64,000 bases of DNA from Cytophagales bacterium. GTDB lineage: Bacteria; Bacteroidota; Bacteroidia; Cytophagales; Cyclobacteriaceae. The notes beneath the pieces were generated by a model that had not been told where the DNA came from, ran no database searches, and saw only the letters and a program-made list of their open reading frames with translations. The stretch is from contig JADBYK010000030.1 in the NCBI GenBank assembly GCA_020403045.1, positions 18,702 to 82,701 of the forward strand, given 5' to 3'. Numbering within the stretch: the first letter of the stretch is position 1; every line of letters starts with the position of its first letter. A program made the translations under genes and the position numbers. Shown piece by piece: positions 18,533-28,131 of this stretch.

Positions 18533-20770
18533 ATGAAACATCTTTTACTATTTCTCCTCTTCGCTGCCTCACTGACCGCCTTCGCTCAAGAACAAAGACC
18601 AGAACCCCCCAAATGGCAAGGTAAATTTGAGCAACTCGATCAAATACTCCCTACTCCGAATGAATATCGCTCAGGATCGGGTTCACCGGGGCCTAAATAT
18701 TGGCAGCAACAAGCAGACTATGATATGGCTGTGGAATTAAACGATCTGAACCAGAGCATTAGCGGAAAGGAAACCATTACCTATACTAATAACTCGCCCG
18801 ATGTGCTGAAATACCTGTGGGTTCAACTCGATCAAAACATATTGGACAAAGAAAGCAATACAGCAAAAACACAAACAAATGCTATTCGTGATTCTTCGTC
18901 TGCTAAATCGATGGCGAGCCAGTTTAACCTTTACGACTATGAGGGTGGATACAAAGTGAAATCGGTGACGGACGTAAATGGCAAGGCGTTGTCGCATACG
19001 ATCAATAAAACCATGATGCGGGTAGATCTGCCTACGCCATTGAAGTCAGGTGACAAGGTTTCTTTTAAAGTAGAGTGGTCCTTCAATGTAAACGACCGCA
19101 ATTTATATGGCGGAAGAAGTGGATTGGAATTTTTCCCGGAAGATGGCAACTATGTTTACACCATTGCCCAGTTTTTCCCTCGCATGTGTGTTTATGACGA
19201 CTTGGTCGGTTGGCAGAATAAACAATTCCTTGGAAGAAGTGAGTTTACATTACCCTTCGGAAATTACAAGGTGAGCATTACTGTCCCTGCCGATCATATT
19301 GTGGGTGCAACAGGATCATTGGTTAATCCGCAGCAAGTGCTAACGAAAACAGAAATCGAACGTTTTGAAAAGTCAAAATCCACTTACGATAAGCCGGTCA
19401 TCATTGTCACGCAGGCGGAAGCCACTGCGAAAGAGAAGACAAAATCTTCTGAGAAAAGAACCTGGCAGTTTGAAGCAACAAATGTTCGCGACTTTGCCTT
19501 TGCATCATCACGTAAATTTATTTGGGATGCAATGGCCGTCAAAATCGGAGATAAAACTCCGTTGGCCATGTCCTACTACCCAAAGGAGGGTAACCCGCTT
19601 TGGGAAAAGGAATCTACTATCGCAGTAAAGAACACATTAGAAATCTATTCAAAGTACACGATCGACTATCCTTATCCACATGCCACGTCTGTTCATGCTG
19701 CTTCGATAGGCATGGAGTACCCAATGATCTGCTTCAATTTTGGAAGGCCAAAGAAAGACGGAACCTATGATGACGCAACACTGCGAAGAATGTTAGGTGT
19801 AGTTATCCACGAAGTGGGTCATAATTTCTTCCCTATGATTATCAACAGTGATGAACGTCAAACTACCTGGATGGACGAAGGCATTGACAGTTTTGTGCAG
19901 CTGCTAACCGAACTAGAACGGTACCCAACTTTGGATTGGAGCCGCGGCAGGCCGTCAGGCATTGTTCCGTATATGAAAGGCGATAAGAGTATTATGAGGC
20001 CACTGATGACTGGTGGAGAGCAGGTTGTTCAAGCAGGCTCTGAGCAATATGCCAAAGCTGCTACGGCACTATTTATTCTTCGCGAGACAGTTATGGGGAA
20101 GGAACTTTTTGACAAGTCATTTAAAGAATATGCGCAACGCTGGGCTTTTAAGCATCCAAAGCCATCTGATTTTTTCAGAACGATGGAAGATGCATCAGCC
20201 GTTGACTTGGATTGGTTTTGGAAGGGCTGGTTCTATACCACAGATAATGTAGATATGTCTTTGGATAATGTGAAATGGTATAAGGTTCGCAACGAGAAAA
20301 TGAACCTTGAAAACAAAGAGAAAAAAGTTGCCAAAGGTGATCTTCCTAAGGAGGGTGATGCGAATAAAAAACCAGACGACTTTAGCAATGGCCCAGAATA
20401 TTTTACGGTGATCCCTACAGATAATCGTTTTTACGGAGAGTTTGCTAATCGTATAGATGATAAAGCGGTGATGGCAAAAATGGAAAACAAAAATTTCTAT
20501 GAGATTACACTCACGAACAAAGGCGGTTTGGTAATGCCCGTAATCATTGAGTGGACATTTAAAGATGGCAGCAAGGAAATTGAGCGCTTGCCAGCCGAGA
20601 TATGGAGGATAAACGAAACCAAAGTGACCAAAGTGTTCTCTAAAGAAAAAGAAGTGGTTAGCGTTGTGTTAGATCCAGAAAAAGAAACTGCCGACATTAT
20701 GATTGAAGACAACGTGTTTCCGAAAGTAGCACAGCCAAGCAAGTTTGATGAGTTGAAAAAGAAGAAGTAA
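18533..20770 (+). CDS. M1 family zinc metallopeptidase (paralog 1)
   Basis: 745 aa exported aminopeptidase-like enzyme. Signal peptide MKHLLLFLLFAASLTAFAQ. Catalytic zinc site VIHEVGHNFFPMI (HExxH) followed after 18 residues by the third ligand Glu in TTWMDEG. The usual GAMEN-type loop is represented by the segment SIGMEYPMICF just upstream. Length is normal for this Bacteroidota M1 subgroup, with a beta-rich C-terminal region. A close paralog starts at 24107 and shares long stretches, such as KWQGKFEQLDQ near the N-terminus. A terminator follows. Likely peptide degradation in the periplasm or at the surface. Confidence 0.96.
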   Translation: MKHLLLFLLFAASLTAFAQEQRPEPPKWQGKFEQLDQILPTPNEYRSGSGSPGPKYWQQQADYDMAVELNDLNQSISGKETITYTNNSPDVLKYLWVQLDQNILDKESNTAKTQTNAIRDSSSAKSMASQFNLYDYEGGYKVKSVTDVNGKALSHTINKTMMRVDLPTPLKSGDKVSFKVEWSFNVNDRNLYGGRSGLEFFPEDGNYVYTIAQFFPRMCVYDDLVGWQNKQFLGRSEFTLPFGNYKVSITVPADHIVGATGSLVNPQQVLTKTEIERFEKSKSTYDKPVIIVTQAEATAKEKTKSSEKRTWQFEATNVRDFAFASSRKFIWDAMAVKIGDKTPLAMSYYPKEGNPLWEKESTIAVKNTLEIYSKYTIDYPYPHATSVHAASIGMEYPMICFNFGRPKKDGTYDDATLRRMLGVVIHEVGHNFFPMIINSDERQTTWMDEGIDSFVQLLTELERYPTLDWSRGRPSGIVPYMKGDKSIMRPLMTGGEQVVQAGSEQYAKAATALFILRETVMGKELFDKSFKEYAQRWAFKHPKPSDFFRTMEDASAVDLDWFWKGWFYTTDNVDMSLDNVKWYKVRNEKMNLENKEKKVAKGDLPKEGDANKKPDDFSNGPEYFTVIPTDNRFYGEFANRIDDKAVMAKMENKNFYEITLTNKGGLVMPVIIEWTFKDGSKEIERLPAEIWRINETKVTKVFSKEKEVVSVVLDPEKETADIMIEDNVFPKVAQPSKFDELKKKK

Positions 20771-20790
20771 TTTCTGTTTTCGTTTTATAC

Positions 20791-20825
20791 AGTAGGGCTG
20801 TCTTTCGAGGCAGCCCTACTTTTTA
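20791..20825 (+). terminator. Rho-independent terminator after M1 peptidase 1
   Basis: Stem AGTAGGGCTG / CAGCCCTACT (10 bp, perfect) with a 10-nt loop TCTTTCGAGG, followed directly by TTTTTATA. It lies 21 bp after the stop of the M1 gene and 19 bp before the stop of the convergent lipoprotein gene, so it separates the two transcripts. Confidence 0.9.
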
Positions 20826-20843
20826 TAATAAGCCCTTTCAAAT

Positions 20844-21491
20844 CTATTTGGCGTTTGCTTCTTCTGCCGAGCTATTGTATCCAAATATAAGGCGGCTCTG
20901 GTCGTTGTCTTCGATGGGGATGAATCCATACACTGAAGTTTTTGGCGGGATAGCCTTTTGGAAAATAGCTGAGTAAAAGGGTTTCTTGTATTTTTTCAAA
21001 TTCCTTTTTCGCAACGCCAAATCAGCGGCTCCAAGAATTAACGATTCTTCCAGACCATTGGTAACCGCAGTTGGAATGGGCATCAGTTTTTTTGATTCGA
21101 TCTCTTCCTTTCTATAGGTTAATTTGAAATCTCTTAGGCTATAAAAGACGAAATCTCTTCCGCTGCCTTTTTCCCAATCTAATCGAACAGTGGGATTCAC
21201 TAAATGGATTTCAGTTCCGTTGCCTTTCTTTATTTGGAGCAGCGGTTGTCGTAAAATAATATCTTCGTTAGTTTCGTTCTCTATTTTCACGGCAATGAGC
21301 TTCAGTTTTTTATTCGAAGATTTGATTCCAAATCGTTCGGACGGAAGGTATTGAATCGTGACGCCCTTCAGAAGCAGTTGACGCTCCTCGCCATCATAAC
21401 TCAATTTTTCCGGTGACACAAACAGGGCTTGTGATTTGCAACTTGCAAGGATGATAGCTAAAACTAGTGGGTAGTAGGTTTGGTTTTTCAT
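20844..21491 (-). CDS. Hypothetical lipoprotein
   Basis: 215 aa. N-terminus MKNQTYYPLVLAIILASCKS is a lipoprotein signal peptide with Cys at residue 18. The mature part is beta-prone (for example ERQLLLKGVTIQYLPSE and KLKLIAVKIENETNEDIIL) with a C-terminal segment IPPKTSVYGFIPIEDND, suggesting an Ig-like or immunity-type beta sandwich. No family recognised. It starts 6 bp downstream of the GH20 gene and is probably co-transcribed with it. Confidence 0.85.
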   Translation of the reverse strand: MKNQTYYPLVLAIILASCKSQALFVSPEKLSYDGEERQLLLKGVTIQYLPSERFGIKSSNKKLKLIAVKIENETNEDIILRQPLLQIKKGNGTEIHLVNPTVRLDWEKGSGRDFVFYSLRDFKLTYRKEEIESKKLMPIPTAVTNGLEESLILGAADLALRKRNLKKYKKPFYSAIFQKAIPPKTSVYGFIPIEDNDQSRLIFGYNSSAEEANAK

Positions 21492-21497
21492 GATGGT

Positions 21498-23114
21498 TTA
21501 ATTTGTCCACGGAACTAATTTAGAACGATAGAAATTAATCTTCATTGCTTTGAATCTTCGTTCCTGTTTGCCAAGCCGCACTCTGTACTCTTCCCAACTT
21601 CTACCTTTTTCTTGTGACCACCCAATTTCTGCGTAACCAGGCAAGCGTGGGAATAGCAAATATTCGACCTCATCCATGTTGGAAATTGTTTCAGACCAAA
21701 GCGGGGCCTCAATCCCAATGATATTTTCTCTGGAAATCCCATCTATGTAAGTAGCGGGATTCCAACTATAGGCGCTATCTACCTCTATGAAGGCGGCCCA
21801 ATGAAGGCCAAATGAAGAAGTAGAATCATAACTCATGTCCAAATAGGCTTTTTCCGCTGGAGACATCAATAGTTTACCGCCCTTTTCAACGGCCATTAAC
21901 GCATAGTTTGGTGAGTGCCAAAACTGTGCAATAGAAGCTGTATCAATGCCGGCTTGAGCAATCTCTTCCCAACCCATCATTATCTTTTTATTAGCTTTTA
22001 CAATTTGGCGAAAACGATCTATGAATTGAATATAATCCTCCTTCTTGGTCACTTGAGCTTCGTCACCACCAATATGAAAGTAAGGGCCTGGTGTAATCGC
22101 GGAGATCTCTCGGATCACATCTTCCACAAATCGAAAAGTTGCTTTTTTCTCAAGGCGAAGAGTGCTCCAACCTACCTCAATCCCTGTGTAGAGTTCTGTC
22201 GGTTTTGATTTTCCATCTAAGATTGTATTGGAGTTTACAGCATTTGTTATTCTGCCTTCTACCGGAACGATGGTTCCCCCATTTAATTCGCCATATGAAG
22301 CCAGAGCAGAATTAATGTGACCGGGCATATCAATTTCAGGAACAATCGTGATGTATCGCTCTTGTGCGTACTTAATGATTTCCTTGTATTGTTCTTGTGT
22401 GTAATAGCCACCCTCGCCTCCACCCACTTCTGTTTTACCTCCGTGCAACGTTAAATTTGGCCATGATTTTATCTCGATTCGCCAGCCCTGATCATCCGAC
22501 AAATGCAGGTGCAAATAGTTAATTTTATAGAGTGAGATCAGATCAATAAATCGTTTTACCTCACTTACCGAAAAAAAATGACGCGCAATATCGAGCATAG
22601 CGCCCCGATAGGAATAACCCGGAAAATCCCGAATTACACCGGCAGGTATTCGCCAAGAGATATCCTGACGGGAGGGCAACTCGATGCTGGCCGGTAACAG
22701 CTGTCGGATTGTCTGTATTGCTCTAAAGGCGCCTTGTGCAGTATTGGCCGAAACAGTTAGAAGCTTTTCGGTTATGTTCAGGTGATAACCTTCGGTGGCA
22801 AGTTCAGGATCATTCACCGAAGTGAGACGAATGCCCGGCAATGTTGGTTGCTGTGCGACCAGAATGTTCATGGCAAATCCGGTAGAGGGCCTGATTTTTT
22901 CAGCTAGTGCTTCTGCTACTGTAAGCCATTCTGGCGTAGCGCTATCAACATAAATGATCGAGTTCTTAGTCAGCTCAAAGACGCCTCTACCCGATTCGAC
23001 ATAGACGGGTTGCGGAATAATGGGCACTGCGCTCAATTCTGAATACTCATGTTTATTGCCACAAGAGAAGAGAAATAAAGTAAAGAAGATGAGGGTAGAA
23101 ATACGCTGGTGCAT
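21498..23114 (-). CDS. Beta-N-acetylhexosaminidase, GH20, lipoprotein
   Basis: 538 aa. The ATG at 23114 gives MHQRISTLIFFTLFLFSCGN, a lipoprotein signal; the track start at 23228 reaches into the divergent gene and is rejected. An N-terminal GH20b domain (about 30-150) precedes the TIM barrel with the catalytic Asp-Glu pair in HIGGDEAQV, and substrate-binding motifs HLHLSDDQGWRIEIKSWP and EIDMPGH. The enzyme removes terminal GlcNAc or GalNAc from chitin oligomers or glycans, probably at the outer membrane or in the periplasm. Followed by a lipoprotein gene 6 bp downstream. Confidence 0.96.
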   Translation of the reverse strand: MHQRISTLIFFTLFLFSCGNKHEYSELSAVPIIPQPVYVESGRGVFELTKNSIIYVDSATPEWLTVAEALAEKIRPSTGFAMNILVAQQPTLPGIRLTSVNDPELATEGYHLNITEKLLTVSANTAQGAFRAIQTIRQLLPASIELPSRQDISWRIPAGVIRDFPGYSYRGAMLDIARHFFSVSEVKRFIDLISLYKINYLHLHLSDDQGWRIEIKSWPNLTLHGGKTEVGGGEGGYYTQEQYKEIIKYAQERYITIVPEIDMPGHINSALASYGELNGGTIVPVEGRITNAVNSNTILDGKSKPTELYTGIEVGWSTLRLEKKATFRFVEDVIREISAITPGPYFHIGGDEAQVTKKEDYIQFIDRFRQIVKANKKIMMGWEEIAQAGIDTASIAQFWHSPNYALMAVEKGGKLLMSPAEKAYLDMSYDSTSSFGLHWAAFIEVDSAYSWNPATYIDGISRENIIGIEAPLWSETISNMDEVEYLLFPRLPGYAEIGWSQEKGRSWEEYRVRLGKQERRFKAMKINFYRSKLVPWTN

Positions 23115-23178
23115 AAAGGAATAGTAATCAACTTTAAAAATAATAATTATTCGGGAGGCTCTTGTATCTTGGCACACA

Positions 23179-24003
23179 ATGGCTTTACGGGAAAACAATT
23201 TGCAAGAAACACCTAAACAAACCAACAAGAAATTGCCTTGGGTACTGTTTGGAATTGCAGCCGCTTACGGAATAATTGTTTTGCTGTTAGGCACCGCCTG
23301 GTATGCCGACCAAATGGTGCAGCCGTTTCATTTTTTTAACGACCTGCCGGAATGGAAGCAATTGGACAAATTCGCCCATGCGCTTTGGGCATTTCATGTG
23401 TGTGCCATTTCTTCTAGGCTGTTGAGATGGGGAGGGCTGGATCAGCATCTAACAGTCGGTGTGATAACTGGGTTCTTAATCGTGTCTTCTATAGAGATAT
23501 TAGATGGTTTTTCTGTAGGCTACGGGGCTTCGATTTTTGATTTGCTTGCCAATGCGCTAGGCGCTTTGTTATTTCTGGTACAAACAAAGTACTGGAACCG
23601 CATTGCAATTTTCCCAAAGTTCTCTTTTCATTTTACTTCTTTTGCGATACTGCGACCTGGCTTATTGGGTGAAGGTTTTTTTCAAGAAATTTTGAAGGAT
23701 TATAACGGCCAGACGTTTTGGTACACTTGGTCTCCTCAAAGAAAATGGTGGCCCTCCTTCCTTTCGATTGCTATTGGAATAGGGGCAGAAGGCATGATCT
23801 ATGGACGAGATGCTGAGAATGCAGCACACAATCTTTCACCGTATCGAAAATTTTTTCTCTCCCTGGATTTGAACCCGAATTATTTCAATCCTTCGAGCCG
23901 ATGGCTTAAGAGTGTTGTCTATTTACTCACTATGTTTAAATGCCCTGCTCCAGCCATTGAAATCTCTGCGCACGGTATTCGATTTCATTGGCTTTATTTC
24001 TAG
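23179..24003 (+). CDS. DUF2279 family membrane protein
   Basis: 274 aa. An N-terminal TM segment (about residues 20-42) and further hydrophobic segments near 90-115 and 122-140 carry the conserved motifs DKFAHALWAFH and the SVGYGASIFDLLANALGALLF block typical of DUF2279, followed by a soluble part with SPQRKWWPSFLSIAIGIGAEG. Function unknown. Reads divergently from the GH20 gene; the 64-bp intergenic region must hold both promoters. Its length is usual for the family in Bacteroidota. Confidence 0.85.
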   Translation: MALRENNLQETPKQTNKKLPWVLFGIAAAYGIIVLLLGTAWYADQMVQPFHFFNDLPEWKQLDKFAHALWAFHVCAISSRLLRWGGLDQHLTVGVITGFLIVSSIEILDGFSVGYGASIFDLLANALGALLFLVQTKYWNRIAIFPKFSFHFTSFAILRPGLLGEGFFQEILKDYNGQTFWYTWSPQRKWWPSFLSIAIGIGAEGMIYGRDAENAAHNLSPYRKFFLSLDLNPNYFNPSSRWLKSVVYLLTMFKCPAPAIEISAHGIRFHWLYF

Positions 24004-24077
24004 TAGATATTGGTTATGCACGTTTTTTTGAGATTTCGGCCTACATAAAAACCATTCGGCATTCTAACAACTTTGGT

Positions 24078-24085
24078 TACTTTTG
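24078..24085 (+). promoter_or_regulatory. Candidate Bacteroidota -7 box upstream of M1 peptidase 2
   Basis: TACTTTTG matches the -7 consensus TAnnTTTG and sits 21 bp before the ATG at 24107. No good TTTG box is seen at the usual distance upstream, so only half of the promoter is supported. Confidence 0.45.
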
Positions 24086-24106
24086 AGGCCTTTAAAAACC
24101 ACATCC

Positions 24107-26332
24107 ATGAAGCAGTTAATCGTTTTCGTATTTGTCATTTTTGCAGTCCCCACCTTTGCCCAACAAAAATGGCAAGGCAAGTTTGAGCAGCTTGACCAAG
24201 TTTTACCTACACCAAACAGCTATCGTTCTGCTTCTGGTGCGCCAGGTGTTAATTATTGGCAGCAACGTGCAGACTATGATATCGATGTGGAGTTGAATGA
24301 TGAGACTCAAGTGGTAACAGGGAAAGAAACGATTACCTATTTTAATAACGCTCCGGAAACCATGAAATATTTATGGTTGCAATTGGATCAAAATAATTTG
24401 TCTAAAGGCAATATGACGGATAAGTCGGCCACTAATCGTGTGCGCGATTCAATTCCCGCCAAATTTTTTCCCTTGGCAGGAGATACCTACGGCTATGAAG
24501 GTGGCTTTAAAATCAAGTCGGTGAAAGACGCTATCACAAGCAAAGACCTTCCTTTTATCATTAATAATACCATGTTGAGGGTAGATCTGCCAACCCCCAT
24601 GAAAACAGGGGATAAATATAGTTTTAGGATAGAATGGAGCTTTACCGAAAAAGATCGTGTCAAGTTTAGCGAGCGTGGAGGTTATGAGTATTTTCCAGAG
24701 GATGGGAATTATCTGTATACCGAGGCACAGTGGTTTCCACGCATGTGCGTGTTTGATGACTACGAAGGGTGGCAAAATAAACAGTTTCTGGGTCAGGGCG
24801 AGTTCACATTGACGTTTGGAAACTACAGGGTGCGTATCACTGTTCCCTCCGATCATATTGTGGGTGCCACCGGCATGCTGCAGAACCCTAAGGCGGTATT
24901 GAGCAAGGAACAAATTGAGAGATTTGAAACAGCAAAAAAAACCTTTGACAAACCTGTATTTATTGTAACAGAAGAAGAAGCTAAAAAAAGAGAAAAAGAG
25001 CGCTCGAAGAAAAAAAGCACCTGGGAGTTTTATGCGGAAAATGTGAGAGACTTCGCATTTGTTTCTTCGCGTAAATTCATTTGGGATGCAATGGCGGTTA
25101 AGTTAAACGACAAGACGCCACTCGCACAGTCACTTTACCCCAAAGAAGGGAATCCACTCTGGGCTAAGGAATCTACCCTGGCGATTAAAAATACGCTGGA
25201 GGTTTATTCCGCCCGTACCTTTGATTATCCTTACCCTACTGCCTACTCAGTCCACACCGCCAATCAGGGTATGGAGTATCCCATGATTTGCTTTAATGGG
25301 GGAAGGCCGAAGCCGGATGGAACTTATTCGCACCGAACGTACGAAGGGTTGATAGGCGTCATTGTTCACGAGGTTGGTCATAATTTCTTTCCGATGATTG
25401 TCAATTCAGACGAACGTCAATGGAGTTGGATGGATGAAGGATTGAATACTTTTTTAGAACGAGAAACAACAAGGGAGCGTTATCCAACAGTAGACGTGTC
25501 GTGGGGTTCTCCAAAAGGAATGGCTAACTATATGAAGGGCGATAAAAACATGATGCGCCCTATTATGTGGGATTCGGATAACATCCCCCGCGGTGACTTT
25601 GGCCCCAACGCATATGGAAAACCCTCTGCTGCGTTAACCTTGTTGAGAGAAACGGTAATGGGGCCGGAGTTATTCGACAAAGCATTCAAAGAGTACGCGC
25701 AGCGATGGGCATTTAAACATCCCAAGCCTGCTGATTTCTTCCGAACGATGGAAGATGCATCGGCAGTGGATTTGGATTGGTTTTGGAGAGGTTGGTTCTA
25801 CACGGTAGATAATGTAGATGTTGAGTTGGATGAAGTGAAATGGTTTAAAGTGAAATCAGAACAGAAGGATCTTGAGAATAAAACAGTGAAAACGAAATCG
25901 GGTGACCTTGCTGCAGAGGCGAAAACAAAGGAGAAAGCGACTGATTTTAGTGCCGGCCCTCAAGAGATCACCCTTGTTAACACAGATGATCGTGCTTATG
26001 GAGAGTTTAAAAATAAAATCAGTGATGGGGATGTCAGAAAAAAACTGACCGACAAGAATTTGTATGAGATTACACTAAAAAACAAAGGAGGCTTGGTAAC
26101 ACCGATAGTCATTGAATGGACATACAAAGACGGTTCGAAGGAGACAGAAACTATTCCTGCTGAAATATGGCGAATCAATGAAAGTGAAGTGAAAAAAACA
26201 TTTTTGAAAGAGAGGGAAGTGACGAATGTGATCATCGATCCAACAGGATCAACGGCTGATGTCAATTTAAGTGATAATGTGTTTCCTAAGAAACCAACAG
26301 AGACAAAGTTTGATCAGTTGAAGAAAAACTAG
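24107..26332 (+). CDS. M1 family zinc metallopeptidase (paralog 2)
   Basis: 741 aa from ATG 24107, giving signal peptide MKQLIVFVFVIFAVPTFAQ; the track start at 24083 is eight codons upstream and would put Arg/Pro-rich residues in front. Zinc site VIVHEVGHNFFPMI with third ligand Glu in SWMDEG. It aligns along its whole length with the M1 enzyme at 18533, differing most around the residue after the third ligand (LNTFLERETTRE against IDSFVQLLTELE), which lines the active site, so the two may differ in substrate. The pair looks like a duplication now separated by GH20 and DUF2279 genes. Confidence 0.95.
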   Translation: MKQLIVFVFVIFAVPTFAQQKWQGKFEQLDQVLPTPNSYRSASGAPGVNYWQQRADYDIDVELNDETQVVTGKETITYFNNAPETMKYLWLQLDQNNLSKGNMTDKSATNRVRDSIPAKFFPLAGDTYGYEGGFKIKSVKDAITSKDLPFIINNTMLRVDLPTPMKTGDKYSFRIEWSFTEKDRVKFSERGGYEYFPEDGNYLYTEAQWFPRMCVFDDYEGWQNKQFLGQGEFTLTFGNYRVRITVPSDHIVGATGMLQNPKAVLSKEQIERFETAKKTFDKPVFIVTEEEAKKREKERSKKKSTWEFYAENVRDFAFVSSRKFIWDAMAVKLNDKTPLAQSLYPKEGNPLWAKESTLAIKNTLEVYSARTFDYPYPTAYSVHTANQGMEYPMICFNGGRPKPDGTYSHRTYEGLIGVIVHEVGHNFFPMIVNSDERQWSWMDEGLNTFLERETTRERYPTVDVSWGSPKGMANYMKGDKNMMRPIMWDSDNIPRGDFGPNAYGKPSAALTLLRETVMGPELFDKAFKEYAQRWAFKHPKPADFFRTMEDASAVDLDWFWRGWFYTVDNVDVELDEVKWFKVKSEQKDLENKTVKTKSGDLAAEAKTKEKATDFSAGPQEITLVNTDDRAYGEFKNKISDGDVRKKLTDKNLYEITLKNKGGLVTPIVIEWTYKDGSKETETIPAEIWRINESEVKKTFLKEREVTNVIIDPTGSTADVNLSDNVFPKKPTETKFDQLKKN

Positions 26333-26337
26333 TTGAA

Positions 26338-26418
26338 GTACGAAGTACGATTTACGAAGCACGAGATGATTATCCTACCGCATTCGAAAATCGTACTTTG
26401 TGCCTCGAAAATCGTACG
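26338..26418. repeat. Imperfect inverted/direct repeat between M1 peptidase and purK
   Basis: Contains tandem GTACGAAGTACGATTTACGA-like words and, 40 bp on, AAAATCGTACTTTG and AAAATCGTACGT. GTACGATTT pairs with AAATCGTAC. It resembles mosaic repeats often found between Bacteroidota genes; no gene is visible. Confidence 0.55.
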
Positions 26419-26424
26419 TAAAAA

Positions 26425-27558
26425 ATGCCTGAATCTATAAACCAACGCATCGGCATTCTAGGTGGCGGCCAACTGGGGCGCATGCTTATCCAATCGGGAA
26501 TTGATTTAAATATCAATTTTTCCGTACTCGACCCAGATGCCACAGCACCCTGCAATACTATTTCAGATTTTACGCAGGGCAAGCTGTCAGATTATCAAAC
26601 GGTGATTGACTTTGGAAGTGCGTGCGACCTAATTACCATCGAGATTGAAAATGTAAACGTAGAGGCTCTCAAGGAATTGGTAAAACAAGGCAAAAACGTG
26701 TTTCCGCAGCCGGAAGTGATTGAGTTGATTCAAGATAAACGGACACAAAAGGAGTTTTATAAGGCAAATGGAATTCCCACCGCAGCCTTTGTCCTTACCT
26801 CTAATAGGCAAGAAGTGATAGACAACAAAGCATTCTTGCCTGCTGTAAACAAACTTGGGAGAGAAGGTTACGATGGAAGAGGCGTCCAATTATTGCGAAC
26901 AGAAGCCGACCTGGCGAGGGCGTTTGATGATCCTGGCCTTCTCGAAAAACTGATTGATTTTGACAAAGAAATTGCGGTTATAGTTGCGCGAAGCGAAAGT
27001 GGCGAAGTGGTAAGCTATCCTGCCGTAGAAATGGTCTTTCACCCCACAGCAAATCTGGTGGAATACCTCTTCTCTCCAGCCGCCATTACTTCTCAAATTG
27101 CAGCCGAGGCAGACTCTATTGCCAGATTGATTATTGAAAAATTGGGTATGATTGGGCTTTTAGCTGTGGAGATGTTTGTGACAAAAGAGGGAGAAGTATT
27201 AGTTAATGAAGTAGCACCCAGGCCTCATAATAGCGGACATCAAACAATTGAAGCGAATGCGACCTCGCAATATGAACAACATCTCCGGGCTATTCTAAAC
27301 TTCCCCTTAGGAAGTACTGATGCCTATCTGCCTAGTGCGATGGTCAACCTATTGGGAGAAGAGGGATATTCAGGAGAAGCAAAATACGTTGGTTTAGAAG
27401 AGGTTCTTGGCGTATCGGGCACGCATGTTCATCTTTATGGTAAAAGAATGACAAAGTCATTTCGTAAGATGGGTCACGTAACCATAGTGGACGAAGACAT
27501 TGAAAGTTTAAAAAAGAAAGCCAACTTTGTTAAACAAACTCTAAAAGTTGTAGCATGA
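26425..27558 (+). CDS. purK: N5-carboxyaminoimidazole ribonucleotide synthase
   Basis: 377 aa ATP-grasp enzyme of purine synthesis that carboxylates AIR to N5-CAIR with bicarbonate and ATP. N-terminal pre-ATP-grasp motif RIGILGGGQLGRML, glycine-rich loop region LGREGYDGRG, and metal/ATP-binding motif VNEVAPRPHNSGHQTIEA are clear. Full length. Its stop overlaps the purE start by 4 bp, giving the usual purK-purE pair with the order K then E. Confidence 0.98.
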   Translation: MPESINQRIGILGGGQLGRMLIQSGIDLNINFSVLDPDATAPCNTISDFTQGKLSDYQTVIDFGSACDLITIEIENVNVEALKELVKQGKNVFPQPEVIELIQDKRTQKEFYKANGIPTAAFVLTSNRQEVIDNKAFLPAVNKLGREGYDGRGVQLLRTEADLARAFDDPGLLEKLIDFDKEIAVIVARSESGEVVSYPAVEMVFHPTANLVEYLFSPAAITSQIAAEADSIARLIIEKLGMIGLLAVEMFVTKEGEVLVNEVAPRPHNSGHQTIEANATSQYEQHLRAILNFPLGSTDAYLPSAMVNLLGEEGYSGEAKYVGLEEVLGVSGTHVHLYGKRMTKSFRKMGHVTIVDEDIESLKKKANFVKQTLKVVA

Positions 27559-28073
27559 GTAAACCGATAGTGGGAATAATCATGGGTAGTCAATCTGATT
27601 TAAGCGTCATGAAGGAAGCTGCTGACTTTTTGGAGGAGCTAGAAATCCCCTTTGAGATAACGATCGTTTCCGCTCACCGAACGCCCGAACGGATGGTATC
27701 GTATGCATCATCTGCCAAAGCGCGAGGGTTAAAAGTGATAGTAGCAGGCGCAGGTGGTGCAGCCCATTTGCCGGGTATGGTTGCCTCCCTTACTTCTTTG
27801 CCAGTTGTTGGAGTACCTATCAAATCAACAAATTCAATTGATGGCTGGGATTCTATTTTGTCTATTCTACAAATGCCAGGAGGCGTACCCGTAGCTACGG
27901 TAGCACTTAATGGAGCAAAAAATGCGGGCATATTGGCCGCACAAATTATTGGCACTAACAGCGAAGTGGTTTCGGCAAAGCTTGATATGTACAAAGAAAG
28001 TCTTCGAGATAAAGTTGAAATCCAGGTAAAAGAATGGGAGCAAAAAGGATGGAAAAATGATCAGATTAAATAG
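27555..28073 (+). CDS. purE: 5-(Carboxyamino)imidazole ribonucleotide mutase
   Basis: 172 aa class I PurE. Converts N5-CAIR to CAIR in purine synthesis. Motifs VGIIMGSQSDLSVM, SAHRTPERM with the active-site His, and AGAGGAAHLPGMVAS are all present. It overlaps purK by 4 bp (ATGA), so both are made together. Normal length for the bacterial octameric enzyme. Confidence 0.98.
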   Translation: MSKPIVGIIMGSQSDLSVMKEAADFLEELEIPFEITIVSAHRTPERMVSYASSAKARGLKVIVAGAGGAAHLPGMVASLTSLPVVGVPIKSTNSIDGWDSILSILQMPGGVPVATVALNGAKNAGILAAQIIGTNSEVVSAKLDMYKESLRDKVEIQVKEWEQKGWKNDQIK

Positions 28074-28131
28074 TGATAATATTCGACCTAAGATTGACAG
28101 AACTAAATTGACTAACCATTAGAAAGGTCTT

